Positions 10,890 through 21,800 of a stretch of DNA of 22,896 nt are shown piece after piece; positions within the stretch are counted from its first letter, which is position 1, and each line of letters begins with the position of its first letter. The notes under the pieces were generated by a model. The model did no database searches. It saw only the letters and a list, made by a program, of their open reading frames with translations, and was not told where the DNA came from. Both the position numbers and the translations under genes were made by a program. This DNA comes from Phaeoceros laevis (Eukaryota; Anthocerotophyta; Anthocerotopsida; Notothyladales), in the NCBI GenBank assembly GCA_049999765.1, contig JBNGIQ010006001.1, forward strand, positions 1 to 22,896. The letters are read 5' to 3'.

Positions 10890-11414
10890 ATTTTCTCGGT
10901 CACCCAAGTCTGCCTAAGTAGACCAGGAATCCTCTCTCCAGTTATGGTCCCTTAGCTCTTCACAGTAGGTTCTTGGGCCAGGCTCGAAGTCCTCCTCTGG
11001 AATAACATGAAAGGCTTTCTGGCCTTCAACACTACTATGACAAGCTCTCAATTGCAGTCTGGCAAACCATATTCCAAAGGCCGGCAGGTAAGAGCTCTAT
11101 AAACCTCCTCAAAATCACACGCACACATGAACCAGTTGTACCAGCTGTTCATCTCTCAACATGTTTTCAGCCTAGTACTTGTGTCCATGTCCAAAATTAT
11201 CTGGGGTGACCACCTTCGAAATCTTGCATCCTACAAAGGTTACATAGTCATTCATAACCCAGGCCCTTGCAAACCTGTGAACTATTGGTGACAACTTTCT
11301 TTCTTCTACGCAGCCTACTACGTATTACTTTCTATCTTTTTGCAAGGCTTTCAAGCCGGTTGGGACCTCTGCCCAGAGGTTCCAAGAGGTTCCATGTTTA
11401 ATTGGAGAATCTTG
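10890..11414. other. Intergenic, nothing recognised
   Basis: No open frame with family resemblance and no tRNA or splice-like chain. Confidence 0.4.
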
Positions 11415-11800
11415 CATCACAGCCTAGTGGTATGAGTATAATTCTATTTGAGGAGGTTGACACGATACGTGCTTCAAGGCATATCTAATGTACAACATGA
11501 GCTCCCTTAAGAAAAAGCTCACAAAAAAAGGCCCAGTGGTAGAGGGTAGGCTGATAATGGCCCTAATAAAAGAACTTAAAAGATTTATCTAATATAAAAC
11601 ATTAGCTCTACCCTAAAAAAAGCTCCAAAAAAAGTAATTTTCAACCGTGAAGTACCTTTTGAACCCTAGTCCGCACTTATGGACGATTCTGGAGTTTGCT
11701 ACCTTATGCTATCTAATGGTGGGCCTTTTCTGCTAATGGTGTGCTTTGGTGGTTTTCTTGATCTTGCTTGTGATCATTGGAGGTGCACCCAATACTAGAT

Positions 11801-12014
11801 TGTTAGATGTAAGGCTTAACCCTTAAGAGCCCAGGCACCGAAAACGCACCGAAACGCCCGTTACTCACGCGCTAGGCTTTCCGGGGTTGTCGACCCCATA
11901 ACGGGCCCGTCAGCACCCTGTTGGAAGAATCTTGCTTGCTGGCCGCCAGCCAAGGCCTTAAATAAAGAATCTGATAGGCTGATCCGGCATCAGCACGACG
12001 TCACCTTTCTAACA
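11801..12014 (+). mobile_element. LTR-like element, 214 bp
   Basis: Begins TGTTAGATG and ends TCTAACA, giving 7-bp inverted termini of the TG..CA kind typical of long terminal repeats. It contains a TTAAATAAAG promoter-like stretch near 11959. The flanking pentamers (TAGAT before, ATACC after) do not match, so no target duplication is visible and a clean solo LTR is not proven. Part of the start reappears inverted at 12139-12164 beyond the gap. Confidence 0.45.
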
Positions 12015-12026
12015 ATACCATATAAG

Positions 12027-12126
12027 NNNNNNNNNNNNNNNNNNNNNNNNNNNNNNNNNNNNNNNNNNNNNNNNNNNNNNNNNNNNNNNNNNNNNNNNNN
12101 NNNNNNNNNNNNNNNNNNNNNNNNNN
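12027..12126. other. Assembly gap of 100 N
   Basis: Exactly 100 N. It lies between an LTR-like sequence on the left and an inverted partial copy of its end on the right, so the missing piece is probably repetitive. Confidence 0.95.
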
Positions 12127-12165
12127 TTTTTGTCCCGTTGGGCTCTTAAGGGTTAACATCTAAAT
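12127..12165 (-). mobile_element. Inverted partial copy of the LTR-like end
   Basis: TGGGCTCTTAAGGGTTAA (12139-12156) is the exact reverse complement of 11816-11833, and the adjoining CATCTAAA extends the match to TTAGATG at 11803-11809, with six extra bases in the left copy. It is therefore the same element end facing the other way, cut by the gap. Confidence 0.7.
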
Positions 12166-12227
12166 GACCAGGGTTTTGAAACCCTAGGAACCAAAATTTC
12201 TTTGCACGCCTAATATGCCCGGGCGGC

Positions 12228-12462
12228 TCAACCCTTTAACTGGCCATTTTGGTTTAGTTAATATTTTAATGATTTTTTTAAGGTCGTTTTTGAACTCTTA
12301 TCGCGCTTTATATTATACCGTTGGCCTCTGGATACTGCTTGCGAGCTCAATCCAGCGGTATATACTAATTTTTTATAGATTTGTCAAGCACCATAACACG
12401 CGAACAAAACCGGTCCGTGGATCAATAGGCTTGTTATGGCTTGTTGGTCCTTTAAGGGTTGA
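12228..12462. repeat. Possible small inverted-repeat element
   Basis: TCAACCCTTTAA (12228-12239) pairs with TTTAAGGGTTGA (12451-12462) with one mismatch. The ends resemble the TTAACCCTTAAG end of the neighbouring LTR-like element, so this may be a relative of it. No target duplication was found, and the match is short enough to be chance. Confidence 0.3.
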
Positions 12463-12636
12463 TGGCCGGCTAATGGTATCCATGCCTTTCTGGCCGGCTT
12501 TCATGCCCAAGTTCTAGGGCATTGTATCGTTAAAGTACCTTGCATGCCCTCTTAACAGCCCTGTGGTACAGAGCATGCTGATAATGGCGCATGTGAATGA
12601 GCTTAAAGTTATACCTAATGATCAACATGAGCTCCC

Positions 12637-13402
12637 AAAAAAGTTTTAAAAAATGGATGGAAAATTGAATAAGTTTCCAACTATTTCGGCATAGCAGTAA
12701 TCTCCGGAATTTCAGCTAATTTCAAATTGACAATTGACATACATAAAAAGTCAAAAATCTATACAGATTTATCTATAAGCTGAAAAATAAAGAAATTGAG
12801 ATCTATATATTTTATTGAAAAATTACGTCTAAAGTTTTTAAGACTAATAACATCTGATTGCTATAGTACATGTTTGAGCTTCAAGCCTAAAGACATTTTA
12901 AAGAATTGGACATTTTTTGCCTAAACATGTCCAATTCTTTAAAATGGCTTATCTCACCAAGATACATATGAAAATGAGTTAACATGAAATATTGGGAATT
13001 TGGGAGCCTAATTTGTAAGAAAAAATATAGTACGTTGAATTTTGGTACATCAAAATCTTGCTTTATTGGTATATCATATACTGGTCTTAAACATGGAGGT
13101 CTATATTTGAGCTCTAGAGCTACAAGAATATATTTCCTTTCAATTTAATTCCTGTCTGATTCCAAGTCTATTTAACTAATTTCAGATTTAATTCAATTGC
13201 ATTGAGTTTGAGGTTTAAAAGTTATACACTCGGGTTTGCTTCCATCCAAAATTAACTTGGAGCAAGTTATATAAGCTAAATTTAGCCTAGATGCCCCCAG
13301 ATTGTACTAAATATAGTACAACCACATATGGTTTGAAAAGTCATTTAGGTAGAGTCATTAAGGAAATATGAAACACCAAGAGACATTTTTCTGTTATTGC
13401 AG
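12637..13402. other. AT-rich intergenic sequence
   Basis: No open frame of note. Apart from the hairpin at 12894-12946 I see no recognisable structure. The last part is probably the 5' flank or an intron of the gene that follows. Confidence 0.4.
12894..12946. repeat. Perfect 20-bp hairpin
   Basis: CATTTTAAAGAATTGGACAT (12894-12913) is the exact reverse complement of 12927-12946, around a 13-base loop. The stem is AT-rich. It could be the remains of a foldback MITE, or a small-RNA-producing hairpin if transcribed. The stem is at the short end for a plant miRNA precursor. Confidence 0.85.
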
Positions 13403-14630
13403 TCTTCCACATCAGCTGACACTCATAGTGATCTCCAGCAGAGTAGAGAGGTAAAAAGTGTTGAGACTGCTACAAAAAAGTAGTGGCAATATTGTTGGTG
13501 GATCCTCAAGTTTAGTATTGCTAATAGGACCTCAAAGCCTCTTCCTCCTTCCTTTTGAAGAAGAGTCTCTCAACATGAGCTGGTAATTTCGCAAAAATAG
13601 CAACAAAGGATTGTGCAAGACAGTACCATGGAACATGTTGCACAACATGCTCAATAAAGGTCGCAAAAAGGGGTCATAAATTTCGCATATGCTATTTGAT
13701 TAATTGAAGGATTTGTACCAACCTCGCAAAATAAAGCAACACATTTGGAGGATCCGTTCTGGTATCATTTGAAGAGATTCTATTGTAGTGTATGGTGGCT
13801 AGAATTGCCACTGGAGTTCAAACTGGTAGAGGTGAGCCCTTTTTGAGAATCTTTGAGGAGCTGAACAAGCTAAGCCGGCGATTTGACAAGCACGTCTTTC
13901 AAGTTCTGTGAGCTATACCGTACTAAAATATGGCGATTCCCTCAGTTTTGATGGCTTCTCAGTAGCACGTAGCACGTCTGCCTGTACGTCATTCAACTCA
14001 CGCACAATGGTGGAGTTTGAAGACCCAGTCTACAACGATGGTACTATGGTATTGGGCAGACGAATATACGAGCCTGGATTTGGCAGATTCAAAGACTCAT
14101 CCGGGAGCAGATATCCGGTTGACCAAGTAGTTACTGCACATTCAGCTCGGTCAGAGCGGAGGTCTAGAAAAATATCAGACTTTGGTCACAGGAGAATGAG
14201 ACCTATTGGTCCCTGGAATTTGAAAGATCCCCATTCAGGACATGATAAGGCAGTCTATGGGACAAAAATGACTGCTATTACACGGTTTCTTAATGGATAT
14301 CCTCCGAAGCACTCAGGACATCCAGATTTGAAAGATACTCCTCCTCCTGACTATCATCGCAGACAATGTGATATCACTGAGATTTATGATCCGCGGATTC
14401 GATCCAAAGTTCCTGTTGCTATACAAGGATTTCTCTATGCTAGAGTGGCTACTGATGTGACTGCAATGTACCGAATTATACCGAAGGTTTTTGATCCGAA
14501 TGATCCCCCTAAATGGCACGGAAGATTGGCAACTTGGGTCACAGACTATTCATGCTTAGATGAAGAAATGGATAGGGTGGCCAAGCAAAGAGCTTTACCT
14601 ACAGTTCCATATGACAGCCCGCTTTACTAG
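13403..14630 (+). CDS. Hypothetical Pro/Arg/Tyr-rich protein, probably 5'-incomplete
   Basis: The solid part is a frame open to the stop at 14630; its first ATG is at 14007, giving 207 aa. Splice signals suggest it extends further upstream. A 48-base piece (13403-13450, TTGCAG before, GTAAAA after), then 13789-13831 (TTGTAG before, GTGAGC after), then 13963-14630 (TTCTCAG before) join in frame with no stop. An ATG at 13792 would start a 235-aa protein. The product has no membrane segment, signal peptide or known domain. It is rich in short aromatic/Pro/Arg phrases such as GRRIYEPGFGRF, PPPDYHRRQ, EIYDPRIRSKVP and NDPPKWHG. I do not recognise it. Such composition is seen in microtubule inner proteins of cilia, which would suit a plant with swimming sperm, but that is speculation. 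Confidence 0.5.
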
Positions 14631-15437
14631 CCTACATGAACAATGACTACATTTTGTGAAGGTAATTTGCATCATTTCAAGTTCTCATTCTTGTACGACT
14701 TCTGTGACACATCCAGTCTGTGTTTCCACGGGTATCTTGCTCGAAATGCCAAAAATCTGCTCGCCTCGACTTCCGAAGCAAGTTACGGACTTCAACCAAG
14801 CCCTTCCAAGTGTCGCTAGCAGCTAAGTTCGGGTGAATCGTTTTAGACCAGGGTACAACAACTACCACTTCACAATCAGAAGTGACTCAAATCTTGAACG
14901 CCAATGGTGATAAGCAACATGTATTCATGATCCATCACAAGTATCGATAGCAGGCTCGTCCAGCACGTTGAATAAACGAGGTGAAAGCTGCTGCCGTCTC
15001 GTGTGGGTTGCTCGCTCCATCAGCTGCCTACTTTTTCGTGTGTGGGCAGCAGCTTGACAAGTTGACACCAACCCCAAGTTGCGTCTCACAACCCCAAGTT
15101 GCGTCTCACAAGCTAGTTCGATGCAGATCGTTCTCCAGGGTATATAAGTAACAAAATTCCTTTCCAAAGAAATGTTAAATTGACTGTGTTCTCGAACTTG
15201 CAGAGTTATTAGTACAGCTGGTTTCGGTAAGAAAGTCTCTTTCAAAGCTTTAGGAGATATGCGAGACTGTTCCACGAACTTCTTGTTCCGTGCTTCCCTA
15301 GTCTACAGGATGCCAATTTGTCAAGCTAGTAGTACTCGCCAAACCACCAAACTGAAAGAAACAAAGGTTTTAGTTCGTTCTATGGTACCATACAATGGAC
15401 GATAAATCTGGGACAACCTCTCTGTGGAAAGAGTTAA
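14631..15437. other. Intergenic sequence between convergent genes
   Basis: 3' flank of the plus-strand hypothetical gene and of the minus-strand exonuclease gene, which ends at 15438. Open frames at 14677-14868 and 14925-15275 (minus) show no recognised domain. A 20-bp tandem duplication lies inside. Confidence 0.4.
15071..15110. repeat. Tandem duplication, two 20-bp units
   Basis: ACCCCAAGTTGCGTCTCACA occurs twice without a spacer or mismatch (15071-15090 and 15091-15110). Probably a recent slippage event. Confidence 0.9.
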
Positions 15438-17916
15438 TCACAGGGAGATGTCAAGATACAAAGTGTTACAGTTTGAAGTCGCTCCTTCTTCTACATCTCC
15501 TGCCATTTTAGTTGAAAGATGGCAGACAACGTTGGTAAACTGCTCCATGGCACGGGCAAATTGGGATCCCTGCAGATCCACAACACCTACAGTAAGCAAA
15601 ACAAAAACACTACTCATGGAGCAACAATTAAACACATGGGAGCGATTCCACCTGCCAGTACAGATGGTGGCAGGCTGAGCACTGCCAGAAGGTGAGATCT
15701 GCCTCCAAGGCACACTTGGGTAAAGACTGGCTGCCAACTGCAGCATCTACAGCTTCACTTGCAGTCAGGGGGCGAGGTGAGAACATCCCATTGCACTTTA
15801 TGCACCGTGACAGCAGCTGGTCTTGGGTAACTGGAATGTTGAAGTGATTCAAAATCTGCATCAAAACCAACCAGACTTTGATGGGTCACCTTTCCATAGT
15901 CATATAACGACGAGTTGCAGAGCATTTCAGAGTACCTCCAACAGCTGCTCTTGTTTATTAGAGCTCATCACTCGGTAAGACAAGTTAGCTGGGACAAGCC
16001 GTCTGCGAAGTAGTTTCACATCCCTTGTTAGCAGCACCCTTCCTTCTGCTTCTGCTTGCTCCACCAGCTGCCTACACCGCACTATTAGGTTAGGTACTTC
16101 GGGAAATTAACATAGAAAAACCAAGTTCTGGCCATGAGTCAGTAAGAGAGGTTACCTGGGATTGCTTTCCTTTGTGCGAGGGTATGCTGTATCTATGCCT
16201 ACACAGCGGAGGTGCCGTGCCAAACCTTCTACCTGAAAGCCAACAGTACGTCTGAACTGTGAGATTATATTTTTGCAGGGATGACATCCAGTAATGCAAG
16301 AGCTGTAGCATAAACCCACCATCACATCACAGAGAAATTTCGGAACCCCGTCACCTCCCTCTGATGCATCCCAAGGTGGAGGTCCAACCCACTCCAACTC
16401 AACTGCATCCTCAAGTGATCTCTTCGCCATCTCTCGTGCTTGACGGCTTCTGGGCTTCTTACGTGCAATTCTCCTCCTACTTTCCTGCTCATTCACCAGA
16501 AGCCTTTCCCCAAACCATCGAGCTATATCCAGCAGATCCTTAGGCAAAGGAGTTTTTCCACTCAGTCTATGACCACTTGCCAAAAAGCAGGCAGCAATTG
16601 CTTCTTCTACCATTTCCTGGGCGAGCCCTCGTCTTGGCCTCAATATGTTGCCAATAACATAGCCATTTGCTTCCTCTAGGAGCATTGCAAGTCCAAGAAG
16701 AGTGCTTCTAGAAGTAGCCGTAGAAGGAACCATCTTTCCCCTTTCTGCCAGTAGCACAAGACGTGTGCTAAGCGAGATGGAACAAGACACAAAGAAGTTC
16801 TACAGAGTAGAAAAAGAAGTAGACGCACCTTCAGCAATGTGCCTTATGCTTTCCACCTGGAAGGAGTCGAATAGCAGGAGAAGACAGTGGGCATCAGCCG
16901 CTGCATACGTTATCTGTTCAGGTCTCAAGGGTCTCATCTCCCAATTACTGCATTGTACATCCTGCATGGATATGCTTCTGAGACTCAATCGCACCCACAT
17001 GTCCTGCCGGAACTTAACATAACCAGCTGTAGTAGCAAGGAGGGAGGCTGAATTCGTAAAGCTCGCACGGTAACCTAAGGGACTGGAGAATGATAACCTT
17101 GCAGAGAGGTAGGCCGAGAACTGCTTCACAAATTGCAGACAAGCTTGACTCCTTGCCAGTGGATACTCCTCTCCCGGGCTTGCTTATCGAATTCCGTCCT
17201 CGAAGTTGACAATACAACTTTCCAATATCCACGTACGGCTCGACCTGTCCATACGTCCTCAGTGTGTCGCTTAGGATGCAGAGGACTCTTCACATCACAG
17301 CAGCTGCTAGTATCAGCTACAAAAATCTCCAGAGAACACTAAGGGGCATGACAGCAACTACAAAATTCTGAATCCCAGTTTGCAGGAATACCTTATCGAA
17401 ACATCCCTGGGCATCCGAACCTGGGAATGATGCGGCCAAGTGTAGCAAATCCTGTTTAAAACCGAAACCTAGCTTTAACACGTTGCGACTTGAGAGCATC
17501 AGCTTCATAGGTGCACTGAACGCAGCTGCAGGAAGTGCCAGCATGTCCAGGAGAAAGATAGTCTCTCTGCCATCAACTACACCATATCCGTTAACTTGAC
17601 CAAGCAGCCCTGCCTCCTTCAATCCGCTGCGGAATGAGGAATCTCTCTTCAAATTGCCATCAGCTCCAACCCCGGTATCTGTTCGGAAACGGACCGACAA
17701 CTGGAGGACTGCAACCCTGGGAGACAGCAGGGGAGAGCGAACAGGCTTCCACTCTGCATCCATCCCTACCATGTAAGCCTTGTTAAGAGCTGCAGTTAAC
17801 CTCACGAATTGTGGAGAATTCGCAGATGCAACAAACAAAATATCCTCCGGCGGGACATCCATTTTCCAGTAGCTCAAAATGCTGCTGCGAGGACCCAAGT
17901 CTCTTAGATTCTCCAT
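15438..17916 (-). CDS. Mut-7/EXD3-like 3'-5' exonuclease with Mut7-C RNase domain
   Basis: Eight exons: 17916-17392, 17244-17098, 16961-16829, 16744-16320, 16232-16156, 16071-15936, 15855-15652 and 15569-15438. All junctions are GT..AG, introns are 80-147 bp, and the join gives 592 aa. The start ATG sits in AAAATGG with an in-frame TAG 15 bases upstream, so it is firm unless an earlier exon exists. The DEDDy exonuclease fold has motif I GMDAEWKP (D53, E55), motif II LGFGFKQDLLHL (D156) and motif III YAAAD (Y243, D247), so all catalytic residues are present. A basic linker at about 355-375 precedes the Mut7-C (PIN-like) RNase domain, which starts at PKFLCDVMVEGLARHLRC (about 404) and includes LLTRDVKLL. 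It ends in a zinc ribbon with CIKC (499, 502) and CSAC (540, 543). The C. elegans member works in small-RNA silencing; the role of plant members is not established. Nuclear or cytosolic RNA 3'-end trimming is the likely activity. Confidence 0.93.
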
Positions 17917-18814
17917 TTTCCAGGCGGCGAACTACGCCAGGAGAGGTAGCAGCTGCCTGTATGTCATGGCAGTAAGACTAGTAACTCTTGTGGACTTTTA
18001 TTTCCAGGTCCCATGACCTACGTCGGCAACTGTCGCATAGCACTAAAGCGAGTTACAACTTACAACACTCAGGTGAACAACTCCGCCATATGAAGCGGAT
18101 TGTCATTTTAAGGTTGCCGAATTCCGGAAGACATAGACTACTGACACTTGTACGCTGATTGCTGCTCACATTATGCTCGTCCAATTTGGAGCTCAGGGGC
18201 AGACCATGTGTTAGCACGGAATTTGGTGGACCCTGTACTGGTTGAGTTTGTGATGCTGTAGAGGCAGGAGCGGTTTACAGCTGTGGGAATGATGGCAGAT
18301 CAATATGCTTTGGGCATAGTTGGAGATTTTGGAGCATCATCTGGAGCTGATGTTTATCTGTCCATTTGTGGAGCTTTTGAAATGAGTAGGAAGGCCCAAG
18401 AACCGTTGCCTGAACCGTCTGATTGGCAGTGGTTCTGGCTTCCTTGGGTGTTGCCAAGCCAAGAGCAAGGTTATGGACAACTACATACTGGAGCCGTCGT
18501 GTGAAGGTGATGCTGCCCGTAACCATCTGCCAAGCTAGCACCTGCGATGAAGGTCCCATTTCCAATTGTGTCCTTGGCAGCCTGCAAGAGCCAAGGGAAA
18601 GAGCTAGTCCCAGCATCCAGCTCACGTGGCGCTCTTGCATTGGCAATCTCAAGGTCGTTCAAGATTGGGATGATTTCGCCACAATACAAGGTGACTACAG
18701 GGTCTCTGTATTCTTTGAGATGTCAGTCACAATGTGATAAGAGAAATGTGACATGATAGGAATCTGGTTCGTGTTCTTCAGCTATATTCGGTGGCTGCTT
18801 GTGCGGATTTTGAG
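17917..18814. promoter_or_regulatory. Divergent intergenic spacer between exonuclease and PPR genes
   Basis: About 0.9 kb separates the two start codons, which face away from each other, so both promoters should lie here. I see no obvious TATA box at a usual distance from either start. The half nearest the PPR gene carries an old reading frame on the minus strand, listed separately. Confidence 0.5.
18275..18725 (-). pseudogene. Broken antisense coding fragment, unidentified
   Basis: On the minus strand, 18725 to about 18471 reads EYRDPVVTLYCGEIIPILND followed by LEIANARAPREL and FPWLLQAAKDTIGNGTFIAG. It has a protein-like residue mix. The frame then fails, and a second minus frame continues (GLATPKEARTTANQTVQAT) to about 18275. 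A frameshift or a missing intron would link them. I do not recognise the family. It could be a captured gene fragment or transposon coding sequence, and it may overlap the 5' UTR of the PPR gene. Confidence 0.3.
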
Positions 18815-21800
18815 ATGGCTACCCCGGAGGCACCTACACAGCCTTCAAAAGCGCAAGAGTCAGTCAAATGGGCGCAAGTCATTCAAGGAACGGACGGTAC
18901 TAGCATGAGGGACTTTTTGTGCAGGCGGTTTCCAGGGCAAGGTTGTAGCAGGTACCTCATTTTTGAAAGGCTTTCATGCTATTGTATGTTGTTAGGAGGT
19001 TCAGATCTAAACCATCTGTGTGATTGCTCTCTGATTTGGTAGTGCTGGTGGTGTTCAGCCCCTCCCAAAATCTGGCAGGTGACCGTGGATATTGGATGAG
19101 CCCTGGAGATGTAAGTAGCCTATGTGAAAGGGGGCGTGTGAAAGAAGCCATATGGGCACTAGATCTTTTGGACCGTCAAGGAATGCACGCAAGTCTTGAT
19201 ACGTATTTACGACTGTTGCAAGCTTGCATAAGCAGAAAAGCCTGGGACGATGGCATCAAGATTCATTCTTACATTGCAAGATGTGGGTTAGAGATGAGTC
19301 ATGATCTGCGGAGCAACCTGGTGAGGTTATATGCCAGTTGTGGTCAGATCAGGCGTGCACGACAGATTTTTGATGAGATGCCTACGCATGATGTATTTTC
19401 ATATACTGTCATGATGAAGGGTCACATGAATTCCGGTCAAGCAGAAGAGGTTCTGGGGCTCTGCCAACAGATGCGAGATGAAGCAGTAATGCCCGATAAG
19501 TTTGCCTTCACTATCATACTGAATGCATGCGCACACCTCACAGCTCTTCAAGAGGGGAGGCAAGTTCATGCGGAGATCAGAAAATGTAGGTCAGAGATAG
19601 ACTTATTTGTGGACAACTGTCTGCTAGATTTCTATGCGAAATGTGGGAGCATGGAAGAGGCAGCTTGGGTCTTTGACAAAATGATCGAACGTGATGTAGT
19701 TTCATGGAACACAATGATCTCTGGCTACACACGGCATGGACAGGGCTCCAAGGCTCTTAAGCTGTATGGTCGTATGGAGCAGGAGAAAGGGAAGCCTGAT
19801 GGGGTAACTCTTCTTGCAGTCTTAAATGCATGTGCTTCTGTTGAGAATGGTGTTTTGGGCAAGCAAGTTCATAGCAAAATATTACAGTGTGGCTTTCAGT
19901 CAGACATCTTCATTCAAAATGCTCTTGTAGACATGTACTCTAAATGTGGAAACTTGAAGGATGCACGAATTGTGTTTGACTCTATGAGAGTACGGGATGT
20001 TGTATCATGGAATGCAGTGATTGGAGGATATGCCCATTCCGAGGACAGCGAGGAAGTTTTGCACCTTTTTAGGCTCATGCAGCGGAAAAATGTAAGACCA
20101 ACCTCCATCACCTTCGTCAGCATCCTGAATGCTTGTGCTAGATTGGGAGCTTTAGAAGATGGCAGGCAACTTCATGCGCATATCATCAGAGATGGAGTGG
20201 AGTCCCAAATTTTTGTAGGGACTGCCCTATTAGACATGTACTACAAATGTGGTTCCTTGGAAGAGGCACGTGCAATATTTGATAGAATGCCAAAACGTGA
20301 CGTTGTTTCTTGGACAGCCATGTTCTCAGGATATGCTGACCACGGTTGTGCTATGGAGGCCCTGTCTCTGTTTGAGGAAATGCAGCAGTCAGATGTTAAG
20401 CCAGACTCTAGTACAATGGTGTCTGTGTTAACTGCCTGTGGCAACGGATCAGCACTGGCAGAGGGCAGAGGGATGCATGCCTATGTAATGAAGTGTGGAT
20501 TTGAGAAAGATGTCTTTGTGTGCACGGCGCTGACAAGCATGTATGGCAAGTGTGGGAGCGTAGAGGATGCACTCGAGGTTTTCAAGACTATACCACATCC
20601 AGATGCAGTTTCTTGGACTGCTATGTTGACAGCTTATCTTCACAATGGACACGATTGGGATGCCCTGCAGTTATTCAAAGAAATGCTCCGCAAGGGTGTG
20701 AAGCCAACTGATGTAACCTTTGTCTCCGTCCTGAATGCATGTGCCAACCTTGCAATTTTAGGAGAGGGCCAGAAGATACACGATCTCATTCGTAAAAGTG
20801 AGTATGCATCTCTGGTCTTTGTAAATAACGCCCTTGTCGACATGTACGCAAAGTGTGGCCGCCTAGAAATTGCACGGACGCTCTTTGAAAGCATATCCAA
20901 ACGCGATATTATCACATGGAATACATTGATGGCGGCATACACCCAGCATGGTCTGGGCAAGGAAGCCCTCAAGATATTTGAGCAGCTGCTGAGGATGCAG
21001 GCTTACCTTGACCCCATAACATTTGTCACTGTACTTGCAGCATGCAGCCATGTAGGTCTAGTTGATGAAGGTTGCAATTATTACAGGTCCATGATATTAG
21101 ACCACGGCATTACACCAACAGAAGGGCACATTGTATGCATGGTGGACCTTCTTGGACGTGCCGGGAGACTGGATGAGGCTGAAGATTTCATTGACAACTT
21201 GCCTGCTCGACCAACTGTTGCAGTATGGATGGCACTACTTGGTGCTGGAAGACTACATGGTGACGTCGCCTTAGCTAAGCGTGCTGCAGAAAAGGTTCTC
21301 GAACTGGACCCAAACCATGATGCTGCACATGTGCTACTGGCGAACACCTATGCCGCAGCAGGTTTGTGGAAGGAAAAAACAGCAATAAGGAAGCTCCTGA
21401 AAGGTAAGGGTGTGAAGAAGACTCCAGGCTGTAGCTGGATAGAGCTGAACAACGAACTCAACAGGTTCTATGCAGAAGACAAAAGGCATCCCCAAGCTGC
21501 TGAGATCTATAGCAAAGTAGATGATCTTCTGGAGAGAATAAGAAAAGTAGGCTACGTGCCAGATACGAGCTTTGTGCTGCACGATGTAGAGGAGCAGGAG
21601 AAGGAGAAGTTCCTCCGTTACCACAGTGAGAAACTGGCCATTGCATGTGGTCTCATCAATACACCACCAGGAACTCCTCTTCTTATTTTGAAGAATCTCC
21701 GCATGTGTGGGGACTGCCACAATGCCACCAAATATATCTCCAAAGTCGTTGAGAGGGAGATCGTAACTCGGGATGTGAGTCGCTTCCATCACTTTAAGAA

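Larger units (their letters stand above)
11421..12636. repeat. Three degenerate copies of a short dispersed repeat
   Basis: Copies lie at about 11421-11508, 11530-11614 and 12556-12636. They share a start like AGCCCAGTGGTAGAG and an end like CTAATGTACAACATGAGCTC, each about 75-90 bp long. Copies 2 and 3 also share GCTGATAATGGC and CTTAAA. The start resembles a tRNA A box, so a SINE-derived family is conceivable, but no B box was found. The interval between copies 2 and 3 also holds the LTR-like ends and the second gap, which are listed separately. Confidence 0.5.

Noticed and set aside
11816-12156. piggyBac-like element with TTAA duplications and CCC ends
   Set aside because: TTAA is palindromic and so cannot show a direct duplication. 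The inverted match continues beyond it (TTAGATG), so TTAA lies inside the repeat rather than at its edge.
15438-17916. WRN-type exonuclease
   Set aside because: The DEDDy part alone would fit, but the attached Mut7-C domain with the CIKC and CSAC ribbon defines the Mut-7/EXD3 group.
19914-21792. Several minus-strand open frames inside the PPR gene (up to 152 codons)
   Set aside because: They are antisense shadows of a long conserved coding sequence with repeated codon patterns and have no domain of their own.
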